From: Candidatus Saccharibacteria bacterium UBA949
GTDB lineage: Bacteria > Patescibacteriota > Saccharimonadia > Saccharimonadales > Saccharimonadaceae
DNA: 6,248 nucleotides
Reading direction: 5' to 3'
NCBI GenBank assembly: GCA_002293245.1
Contig: DBCV01000022.1
Span: forward strand, 1 to 6,248
The notes beneath the pieces were generated by a model. It saw only the letters and a program-made list of their open reading frames with translations, was not told where the DNA came from and made no database searches. Both the position numbers and the translations under genes were made by a program. Positions 1 to 4,969 of the stretch are shown one piece after another (the first letter of the stretch is position 1; the number at the start of each line of letters is the position of its first letter).

Positions 1-825
1 GATTTTCGGGCGGATCGGGCGATTCAGTTTAGCGAGATGATGACTTTGCCGGATAGTGAATTTCCGTATTTTGAGCGGGGGCCGATGCCGAAAGTTTATT
101 ACGCCGGGATAGTGGAATACGATCAAGATCGGCATATTCCCGAGAATAATTTGGTGGAACCGGAAAAAGTTAAAGGCGTTTTGGCGGAATACTTGGTGCA
201 GAATGGTGTCCATCGGTTTGTGATTTCGGAGTCGATTAAGTTTGGGCACGTGACCTTTTATTTTAATGGCAACAAAAAAGGTAGGTTTAGCGACGAGCTG
301 GAAGAATATGTGGATGTGCCCAACAAAACTGGCGAGCCGTGGCAATTCCCCTGGATGCACAGCGACGATTTGACTGACCAGTTGGCGGAGAAGATTTTGG
401 GCGGCAAGTTCCAGTCTTGTCTAATTAATTACCCGAATGGGGATATTGTGGGGCACGAAGCGCAGATGGAATCGAGCATAGTGGCGGTGGAGGCGGTGGA
501 TATTGCCGTTGGCCGGCTGATGCAAGCGGTGGATAAAGCAGGTGGAGTGTTGTTGCTTACGGCGGACCACGGCTGCATAGAAGAAAACTATTACTTGGAT
601 AAAGACGGCAATCCGATTGTCAAGGATGGCCAAATTGAGCGCAAAACTAGCCACACCACCAACCCGGTGCCGTTTATTATTTATGACAATACTGAGAATA
701 GAGATAAATATACTCTGAAAACTGGCGATTTTGGCTTGGCTAACGTCGCTGCAACTGTGGCAATGCTGCAAGGCTTGGAGCCGCTGCCAGAATGGCAAGA
801 GAGCTTGATTGAGCTAAATGCGTAA
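1..825 (+). CDS. gpmI: 2,3-bisphosphoglycerate-independent phosphoglycerate mutase, C-terminal part (5' end outside window)
   Basis: Catalyses 3-phosphoglycerate to 2-phosphoglycerate interconversion in glycolysis, using two Mn ions and no bisphosphoglycerate; cytoplasmic. The frame is open from base 1 and begins with the substrate-binding FRADR motif (fragment residues 2-6). It continues through IKFGHVTFYFNG (79-90, with the family Lys at 80), NGDIVGHEA (146-154; Asp148 and His152 as metal ligands), TADHG (187-191; Asp189 and His190) and TSHTTNPVP (216-224; His218). The 274 residues seen are about half of the usual ~510, so the phosphatase-domain serine and first Asp lie upstream of the window. 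Oddities: the usual DHGNAE reads DHGCIEE, and MVGHTG reads IVGHEA. The stretch between DHG and the last His is also longer than in typical bacterial enzymes and recalls the plant-like branch. It ends in TAA, followed by a hairpin shared with the convergent unit. Family assignment is secure. Confidence 0.95.
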   Translation, partial: DFRADRAIQFSEMMTLPDSEFPYFERGPMPKVYYAGIVEYDQDRHIPENNLVEPEKVKGVLAEYLVQNGVHRFVISESIKFGHVTFYFNGNKKGRFSDELEEYVDVPNKTGEPWQFPWMHSDDLTDQLAEKILGGKFQSCLINYPNGDIVGHEAQMESSIVAVEAVDIAVGRLMQAVDKAGGVLLLTADHGCIEENYYLDKDGNPIVKDGQIERKTSHTTNPVPFIIYDNTENRDKYTLKTGDFGLANVAATVAMLQGLEPLPEWQESLIELNA

Positions 826-1291
826 GAAAACCGCCCACGGCGTGGACGATTTTGAAGGTACAAGAGGAGATTAAGCCTCTTCTAATGGTGGCATAGTGAT
901 GACGTAGGTATCTTATCAGGTGTCTTGCTGTTTGCATAATGAGACGCCTGGCATTTTCGCAATCTGTGCGCCGCTGCGACCCCATTCGGGTTAGCTCTGC
1001 CTTGATGTTATCCGCAGTCCTGCTTGACACACTAGCGTAGAAGCGCTCGCATAGTGCTTCCGGAGCTTCCGCGAGAGCTAGGGCGAGAGTCGTGGGATGC
1101 TCGTCGCGATTCTGGATTCCGCCAAGAATAGTTTTTTGGTTATACCTGTGGCCGCGCTTGAGTAGGGCTGCAAGTACCGCTTCGCCTTTGCGCGAGTTGC
1201 TGTCGCTGATATCGCTGGATTCCAGGGTTGCGTTGAGGCTATCGCGGATGCTGCGTATCAATTGTGGATCTGGGGCGGATAGCTCAAGCAT
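740..1291 (-). CDS. FliG C-terminal-domain-like protein, probably frameshifted near its end
   Basis: Resembles the FliG motor-switch C-terminal domain, the rotor face that meets MotA. Residues 52-76 (QKTILGGI through TLALALAEA) match FliG's IQKVL...DLALALKGA. Residues 80-123 match its charged helix and the conserved MGxxRxxDxExARxxI stretch. By hand alignment to the E. coli torque residues, Arg281 is Arg91, Asp289 is Glu99 and Arg297 is Arg107, while Lys264 and Asp288 are lost. Residues 1-50 are not clearly FliG, although 34-59 could be a small armadillo-type helix pair. The N and middle domains of normal FliG (~330 aa) are absent. The chosen ATG overlaps the upstream TGA by one base; a TTG one codon earlier is possible. 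As read, the frame runs through a terminator and antisense to gpmI down to 740. After codon 126 a +1 shift gives a FliG-like tail ending at TAA 871, so the functional gene is probably 1291-871. No signal peptide or membrane segment. Function is unknown; no flagellar genes are visible. Confidence 0.6.
   Translation of the reverse strand: MLELSAPDPQLIRSIRDSLNATLESSDISDSNSRKGEAVLAALLKRGHRYNQKTILGGIQNRDEHPTTLALALAEAPEALCERFYASVSSRTADNIKAELTRMGSQRRTDCENARRLIMQTARHLIRYLRHHYATIRRGLISSCTFKIVHAVGGFLTHLAQSSSLAILAAAPSLAALPQLQRR
831..853. terminator. Bidirectional intrinsic terminator between convergent genes
   Basis: A 7-position stem (832-838 with 842-848) encloses a 3-base GGC/GCC loop. Read on the minus strand, all seven pairs form (one G-T wobble), followed by GTTTTCTT: a normal intrinsic terminator for the MotA/FliG-like unit. 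Read on the plus strand, one pair is C-A and the tail is ATTTTG, so it is a weaker terminator for gpmI. It sits 6 bases after the gpmI stop and 22 bases beyond the proposed out-of-frame TAA of the FliG-like gene. This supports that TAA as the true end. Confidence 0.7.
862..881. other. Inverted repeat spanning the likely FliG-like stop codon
   Basis: A perfect 6-bp inverted repeat, AAGAGG and CCTCTT, with an 8-base spacer, lies 13 bases from the terminator hairpin. It covers the out-of-frame TAA (873-871) at the proposed end of the FliG-like gene. No T-run follows on either strand, so it is not itself a good terminator. It may protect RNA ends or may be chance. Confidence 0.3.
871..913 (-). 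other. Out-of-frame FliG-like C-terminal tail and stop (frameshift candidate)
   Basis: Skipping one A at 913 moves the minus-strand frame by +1 and gives DTYVITMPPLEEA followed by TAA at 873-871. This resembles the end of FliG, where the last helix (ARRLEE) is followed by a short strand of the type GEIVLP and an acidic tail. The unshifted frame gives an Arg/His-rich stretch and then runs antisense through the terminator into gpmI, which looks non-coding. No slippery heptamer or in-frame stop is seen that would suggest programmed shifting. A sequencing or assembly indel, or a recent mutation, is more likely. Confidence 0.55.
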
Positions 1292-1734
1292 CAACTGGCG
1301 TCAATGACTTCATATCTTATGCCCCTGTTATCCAATTCGACACATGTGACGCGGTTGATGACGTCTTGGCCAAGCATCGACATGAGGATCTCGCCGATAA
1401 TCATGGGATTGTCACCTGCCTGGATAGCCAGGACGCCTTCGATTATGATATCTGCGCGTTGGAGTTCGACGCCGGGTTTGAAAGAGGAATAGGCGTATTC
1501 TGCCATGATTTTGCGCACGAGGTTGGGGTCGGCACCGTCCACCACGAGCATGATGCCTTTCTCTAGGAATGCATCACCGCATTGCCGCGCCGGTCCTTCA
1601 ATACCTAATAGGGTATGATCCGGATCGCGCGCAAGGTTAGAGAGGGTCAAGATCTGGTTCACTGTTTCGACAAGTGACAATTTTTCACTGAGTGGGCAAT
1701 CAAACATTCCGCGATTATTTAACGTTTTTAACAT
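1291..1734 (-). CDS. Soluble MotA-like protein without membrane helices
   Basis: This 147-residue protein looks like the cytoplasmic portions of MotA, the flagellar stator subunit, joined together. Residues 22-54 resemble the helical part after TM2. Residues 56-80 (FLEKGIMLVVDGADPNLVRK and on) match MotA's FLKKGIQMIVDGTD...VKEIME. Residues 95-112 (IIIEGVLAIQAGDNP core) match the MotA tail after TM4 (VMIEGVLSVLEGQAP in Bacillus). Between these blocks MotA normally has TM3 and TM4; here about 15 residues replace them. TM1 and TM2 are also missing, and no hydrophobic segment is long enough to span a membrane. The C-terminal ~30 residues are not recognised. The start is set by AAAGGTGG 7 bases before the ATG; an upstream extension to 1836 would overlap promoter elements and has no such site. 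It is the first gene of a coupled pair with the FliG-like gene. Role unknown; a cytoplasmic complex with the FliG-like partner is an inference. Confidence 0.72.
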   Translation of the reverse strand: MLKTLNNRGMFDCPLSEKLSLVETVNQILTLSNLARDPDHTLLGIEGPARQCGDAFLEKGIMLVVDGADPNLVRKIMAEYAYSSFKPGVELQRADIIIEGVLAIQAGDNPMIIGEILMSMLGQDVINRVTCVELDNRGIRYEVIDAS

Positions 1735-1741
1735 TGGGGCG

Positions 1742-1749
1742 CCACCTTT
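1742..1749 (-). promoter_or_regulatory. Ribosome binding site of the MotA-like gene
   Basis: AAAGGTGG on the minus strand, 7 bases before the ATG at 1734. It decides the start against longer in-frame candidates, which would reach back into the promoter region. Confidence 0.65.
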
Positions 1750-1803
1750 CTGCGGTAAGGTTCTATGGGCCTGCGACCGTTTTACTGGGAGGCCGATGGT
1801 GTT

Positions 1804-1812
1804 AGTGTAGCA
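1804..1812 (-). promoter_or_regulatory. Likely extended -10 promoter of the MotA/FliG-like unit
   Basis: Minus-strand TGCTACACT is an extended -10 (TGn followed by TACACT), about 70 bases before the MotA-like start codon. No convincing -35 is seen; TTTCAT at 17-bp spacing is weak. It lies only 11 bases from the phosphoketolase -10 on the other strand, so the two polymerases would compete for the same DNA. Confidence 0.45.
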
Positions 1813-1819
1813 TGGCGTG

Positions 1820-1828
1820 TGGTATAAT
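1820..1828 (+). promoter_or_regulatory. Extended -10 promoter of the phosphoketolase gene
   Basis: TGGTATAAT gives a perfect TATAAT with the TGn extension. The expected start of transcription is near 1835, leaving a leader of about 24 bases before the ATG at 1859. The -35 is poor (TGTTAG region at about 1800-1805), as expected when an extended -10 is present. The surrounding TGTGGTATAATGA is nearly repeated before acetate kinase. Confidence 0.7.
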
Positions 1829-1846
1829 GAAACCATAATAACTATG

Positions 1847-1854
1847 GGTGGAGA
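1847..1854 (+). promoter_or_regulatory. Ribosome binding site of the phosphoketolase gene
   Basis: GGTGGAGA lies 4-5 bases before the ATG at 1859. It selects this start over ATG 1844, which has no purine-rich site before it, and over GTG 1817, which lies upstream of the promoter -10. Confidence 0.65.
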
Positions 1855-1858
1855 GAAG

Positions 1859-4282
1859 ATGAGGGCGAGGACGAAGAAGGCGATTTGCGAGCATGTACGC
1901 GCGGCGGATTACCTGAGCGTGGCGCAGATATTTTTGCAGGATAACTTTTTGCTGGAACGGCCTTTGCGGTTTGATGATATTAAGCCGCGACTGCTGGGGC
2001 ATTGGGGGACCTGCCACGGAATTAACTTGACGTATGCGCACCTGTCGGCGTGGATTCGGCGGCAGGGCTATGGCGACAACTTGTTTGTGTTGGGACCGGG
2101 GCATGGGTTTCCGGCGTTGCAAGCCAACTTGTTTTTGGAAGGGACGTTGGGTGAGTTTGACAAACACGCCACGATGGATGCGGATGGAATTGCCTATATT
2201 TGCCGCAACTTTAGCTTTCCGGGCGGGTTTCCGTCGCATTCCAGTCCGCTGACGCCCGGAGTGATTGCCGAGGGCGGAGAGTTGGGGTACGCTTTGTCGG
2301 CGGCGTATGGAACGGCGCAGGATAATCCGGACTTGATGGTGGCCTGTTTGATTGGCGATGGTGAAGCCGAGACGGCGTCGCTTTTGGCGGCTTTGAATCT
2401 GAACAAGCTGATTAGCCCAGTGAGTAATGGGCTGGTTTTGCCGATTTTGCACTTGAACGGGTATAAGATTTCTGGGCCGACGATTTTTGGACGGATGAAC
2501 GACCAAGACTTGTACGACCTATTGCACGGATTCGGGTTTACGCCGCTGTTTGTGGACGAGGATAGGGGCGATGTGGATGAATTGATGGCGCTGGCGTTGG
2601 ATTCGGTGGCGGAGATTTGGCGGAGGATTCGACGTGCGGATGTTGCCGGCTTGACAAAACATAAGAAGTTTGATACAATGGGGGCAACGACTCAGAAAGA
2701 GGCGGCGGTTGTTGGTGGGCAAAATTGGTTCCGCATGCCGCTGATTGTATTGCGGACAGCCAAGGGCGAGACGGGACCGCGGTATCTGAACGGGAGCAAA
2801 ATTGCCGGGAATAACCTGGCGCATCAGGTGATATTAACAGAGGCCAAGAAAGACCCGGCGCAGCTAAAGATGCTGGAAGGATGGCTGCGGAGTTATAGGT
2901 TTGGTGAATTGTTTAACCGGACGAAGGGCTTTGGTGGGTTTTTGCGCGAGACGGTGCCGGAGGGTGAGGCGCGGATGGGCATGAATAGGCATGTTTTGCC
3001 GAAAAACGCGGTGAAATTAGTGCTGCCGGAAATTAGTGAGGCCGAAGCGCCGCAGATGGTGGTGCCGGGTGCAGAACACAAGTCGAGCGCAAAAGCTATT
3101 GGGAATTACTTGCGGAATGTGTTGGTGGGAAGCGAGGGCGCCCGCGGTTTTCGGCTGTTTAGCCCGGACGAAACGGCGAGTAATCGGCTGGATGCGGTGT
3201 ATGCAGCGACTGGGCGGGCCTGGCTGTTGCCGCCCGCGAATTGGGACAAGGATATGGCGCCTGATGGGCGCATTGTGGAATTGCTCAGCGAAAATACTCT
3301 GCAGGGGCTTTTGACTGGCTATGTTTTGACTGGGCGGTACGGAGTACTGGCGAGCTACGAGGCTTTTGCGCAGATTGTGGCGAGTCAGGTGGACCAGCAC
3401 TTGAAGTTTTTGGAACAGAGCCGGAGCGTGAGTTGGCGCAAAGGTATTCCGGCGCTGAATATCTATTTGACATCTGTGGGTTGGCGGCAGGACCATAATG
3501 GGTTTTCGCACCAAAACCCGGGGCTGATTAGCGACCTACTGCTGAGGCCGAGTTGCATGGCGAACGTGTTTTTGCCGGTGGACGATACGGCGGCGTTGGC
3601 GGCGGCGGAATGGACGCTGGGCGCTAAAGATGTGGTGAATGCCGTGACGTTCGGCAAGACAGAGGAGCCGCGGTGGATTGATATTAACCACGCGCGGTAT
3701 CAGCTGGGCGAAGGGCAGGGCGCGTCGGTTTGTCAGTTTGCTAGTGATGCGAAGCCGGATATTATTGTGGCTGGTGCGGGCGATTATGTGAGCAAGGAAG
3801 CGTTGATCGCTATGCAGCTGGTGCGGAGTATGACGGATAAGATAAAAATGCGGTTTGTCAATATTGCGGTTTTGTCGTTTGGTGGTATAGGTACGAGCAA
3901 GAATCAGCTGGGGCGGGAGAGATTTGATGAGTTGTTCGGCAAAAAACAGCCGGTTGTTTGCAATTTCCATGGCTATCCGGAGACGATGCGAGCGATTTTT
4001 AGTCACTATCTGGATGATATGTCAAGGCTGGAGTTGCGGGGTTATTCCGAGAAAGGTAGCACGACCACGCCACTAGACATGCAGATTTTGAATGGCACGG
4101 ACAGATACAGTTTGGCGATCAAGATTTGCGAAAGGGCGGCCGATCTGAAAGTTGTTAGCGGGAAAGAATCTGCCCAATTTGTCCAGAAGATGAGCAGGAA
4201 ACTGGCGGAAGTGCGTGGCTATATATATAAATATGGCGACGACCCGGACGAGGTGAAGAATTGGGTTTGGGGGTGGAAGTAG
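1859..4282 (+). CDS. xfp: Phosphoketolase (xylulose-5-phosphate / fructose-6-phosphate phosphoketolase)
   Basis: Thiamine-diphosphate enzyme that cleaves xylulose-5-P (and in many family members fructose-6-P) with phosphate, giving glyceraldehyde-3-P or erythrose-4-P plus acetyl phosphate; cytoplasmic. At 807 residues it has family length (~790-825). Family motifs run in order: HWGT (His48), GPGHG (His82), PSH (His127), the diphosphate-binding GDGEAE (166-171), HLNGYKI (from His198), AKGETGP (Lys302), AHQV (His322), LSEN (Glu478), GRYG, SYEAF, DHNGFSHQNPG (His551) and STTTPLDM near the C-terminus. Lys302, His322, Glu478 and His551 correspond by hand alignment to catalytic residues described in bifidobacterial enzymes. 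Differences from those enzymes: GWTGP reads GETGP, SEHT reads SENT and HQDPG reads HQNPG. It has its own promoter and terminator, so it is probably monocistronic. Acetate kinase lies 0.7 kb downstream and would use its acetyl phosphate. Substrate preference cannot be read from the sequence. Confidence 0.96.
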   Translation: MRARTKKAICEHVRAADYLSVAQIFLQDNFLLERPLRFDDIKPRLLGHWGTCHGINLTYAHLSAWIRRQGYGDNLFVLGPGHGFPALQANLFLEGTLGEFDKHATMDADGIAYICRNFSFPGGFPSHSSPLTPGVIAEGGELGYALSAAYGTAQDNPDLMVACLIGDGEAETASLLAALNLNKLISPVSNGLVLPILHLNGYKISGPTIFGRMNDQDLYDLLHGFGFTPLFVDEDRGDVDELMALALDSVAEIWRRIRRADVAGLTKHKKFDTMGATTQKEAAVVGGQNWFRMPLIVLRTAKGETGPRYLNGSKIAGNNLAHQVILTEAKKDPAQLKMLEGWLRSYRFGELFNRTKGFGGFLRETVPEGEARMGMNRHVLPKNAVKLVLPEISEAEAPQMVVPGAEHKSSAKAIGNYLRNVLVGSEGARGFRLFSPDETASNRLDAVYAATGRAWLLPPANWDKDMAPDGRIVELLSENTLQGLLTGYVLTGRYGVLASYEAFAQIVASQVDQHLKFLEQSRSVSWRKGIPALNIYLTSVGWRQDHNGFSHQNPGLISDLLLRPSCMANVFLPVDDTAALAAAEWTLGAKDVVNAVTFGKTEEPRWIDINHARYQLGEGQGASVCQFASDAKPDIIVAGAGDYVSKEALIAMQLVRSMTDKIKMRFVNIAVLSFGGIGTSKNQLGRERFDELFGKKQPVVCNFHGYPETMRAIFSHYLDDMSRLELRGYSEKGSTTTPLDMQILNGTDRYSLAIKICERAADLKVVSGKESAQFVQKMSRKLAEVRGYIYKYGDDPDEVKNWVWGWK

Positions 4283-4316
4283 AGGCTCGGGCTGGATTAG
4301 TCGAGCTTGCTTTTTT
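4283..4316 (+). terminator. Intrinsic terminator of the phosphoketolase gene
   Basis: GCTCG (4285-4289) pairs with CGAGC (4302-4306), extendable by a G-T and an A-T pair at the base, with a 12-base loop. TTGCTTTTTT follows. The stem starts within a few bases of the xfp stop codon. Confidence 0.7.
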
Positions 4317-4335
4317 GCTGCGTGTGTGCTAGAAT
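4307..4335 (+). promoter_or_regulatory. Promoter of the small membrane protein gene, overlapping the terminator tail
   Basis: -35 TTGCTT (4307-4312), 17-base spacer, -10 TAGAAT (4330-4335) with a TGC extension (4327-4329). The -35 is made from the T-rich tail of the xfp terminator. Predicted transcription start near 4342, giving a leader of about 90 bases. Confidence 0.6.
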
Positions 4336-4342
4336 AACTGTA

Positions 4343-4360
4343 TTGCCCAGCGGTGGGCAA
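4343..4360 (+). other. Perfect 7-bp hairpin at the start of the leader RNA
   Basis: TTGCCCA (4343-4349) pairs with TGGGCAA (4354-4360) around a GCGG loop. It begins at or within a base or two of the predicted transcription start. A 5'-terminal hairpin may stabilise the mRNA. No T-run follows directly, so it is not a terminator. The rest of the leader (4361-4431) contains TTCTGGCCGGAA, an A6 run and a purine-rich ribosome site; I recognise no known riboswitch class in it. Confidence 0.5.
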
Positions 4361-4414
4361 GGGCTTCTGGCCGGAAAAAAGGAACGGGAGTCGCTTGGTT
4401 GTGTACTTTATTAT

Positions 4415-4422
4415 GGGAGGAG
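4415..4422 (+). promoter_or_regulatory. Ribosome binding site of the small membrane protein gene
   Basis: GGGAGGAG, 9 bases before ATG 4432. It favours this start over TTG 4399, which lies upstream of the site. Confidence 0.65.
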
Positions 4423-4431
4423 AGACGGAAA

Positions 4432-4833
4432 ATGCTAACAGTAGTGTTGGCCATCTTGATCGGATTGGTTATCTTGGGCAAACGTGGGTTAAGAAGACTA
4501 GCGGGTAGTTCGTTGTGGTGGGCATGCTTCTGGCTCGGAGTGTGGCTCGCGGTTATTGTGTCCGTTGTGCTCGTTACGATGAGCATTGCTTTGCTGACGT
4601 TCGACAAAGCGGCGTATACTGCTGAGATCGAAACGCTCAAACGGGAGAATGCCGAGATTGAGTTCAAGCTGCGAGGAGCCCTGCCGAGCGTGGATGACCC
4701 CGCTGAGTCGGTAAATCTGGTATTGTCGCTGGCTTACAAGCACAGCCGTAATGCCGCAAAGATTGTCCCGTTGGAAAAGGAGCTTTACGACACGATGCCG
4801 CTCTTTGCGTTTTTCGTGTATTTTGGCCATTAG
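4432..4833 (+). CDS. Small two-helix membrane protein with coiled coil, unknown function
   Basis: I do not recognise this 133-residue protein. Residues 1-17 form a hydrophobic segment (MLTVVLAILIGLVILG), followed by a basic loop KRGLRRL. A second long hydrophobic segment spans about 28-57 and starts with WW. This basic loop suggests an inside position between two spans. Residues 60-82 (AEIETLKRENAEIEFKL) have a heptad-like charged pattern typical of a short coiled coil. A helical region rich in Asn, Lys and Glu follows, and the end is aromatic (FAFFVYFGH). The overall shape (two spans, coiled coil, amphipathic C-terminus with aromatic end) recalls small membrane proteins of phages and integrated elements, but this is only an analogy. 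It has its own promoter, leader hairpin and terminator and sits between xfp and ackA. Codon use is more balanced (ATC 4 of 8 Ile) than in its metabolic neighbours. Confidence 0.75.
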   Translation: MLTVVLAILIGLVILGKRGLRRLAGSSLWWACFWLGVWLAVIVSVVLVTMSIALLTFDKAAYTAEIETLKRENAEIEFKLRGALPSVDDPAESVNLVLSLAYKHSRNAAKIVPLEKELYDTMPLFAFFVYFGH

Positions 4834-4864
4834 ATTCCTAGAACTTTCGCGCGCTGTTATGTAC

Positions 4865-4895
4865 GCCCCCGATTTGGTTCGGGGGTTTGTTTTTT
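4865..4895 (+). terminator. Strong intrinsic terminator after the membrane protein gene
   Basis: CCCCCGA (4866-4872) pairs perfectly with TCGGGGG (4879-4885) around a 6-base loop, followed by TTTGTTTTTT. It insulates ackA from upstream transcription. Confidence 0.85.
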
Positions 4896-4937
4896 GGGCT
4901 GATGATGGGTTTTTGGGGACTGCTCTGGCTGAAAATG

Positions 4938-4946
4938 TGGTATGAT
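4938..4946 (+). promoter_or_regulatory. Extended -10 promoter of acetate kinase
   Basis: TGGTATGAT, with the wider block TGTGGTATGATGA nearly identical to the xfp promoter block TGTGGTATAATGA. No good -35 is seen (GACTGC at 17-base spacing). Expected transcription start is about 4953, 17 bases before the start codon. Confidence 0.6.
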
Positions 4947-4969
4947 GAGGCTATAAAAGGAGTGTTTTT

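Noticed and set aside
740..870. C-terminal extension of the FliG-like frame down to 740
   Set aside because: It reads antisense through a terminator hairpin and the end of gpmI, and the translated stretch is low in family resemblance. I treat it as read-through after a frameshift, although the sequence as given is open there.
1264..1566. Plus-strand open frame inside the MotA-like gene
   Set aside because: It is a shadow of the minus-strand coding frame, with no ribosome site and no recognisable motif, while the minus frame matches a known family.
1735..1836. N-terminal extension of the MotA-like protein to 1836
   Set aside because: It would begin inside the phosphoketolase promoter and upstream of its own likely promoter. 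The ATG at 1734 has a good ribosome site.
1817..1858. GTG start for phosphoketolase at 1817
   Set aside because: It overlaps the TATAAT at 1823-1828, so it would lie before the transcription start. ATG 1859 has a clear ribosome site.
1802..2506. Long minus-strand open frame opposite the start of phosphoketolase
   Set aside because: Its product is Arg/Gln/Pro-rich without domain character, typical of an antisense shadow of a G-rich gene. The plus frame is clearly phosphoketolase.
4336..4431. Known riboswitch in the leader of the membrane protein gene
   Set aside because: The hairpin is real, but I could match no conserved core of a known riboswitch class.
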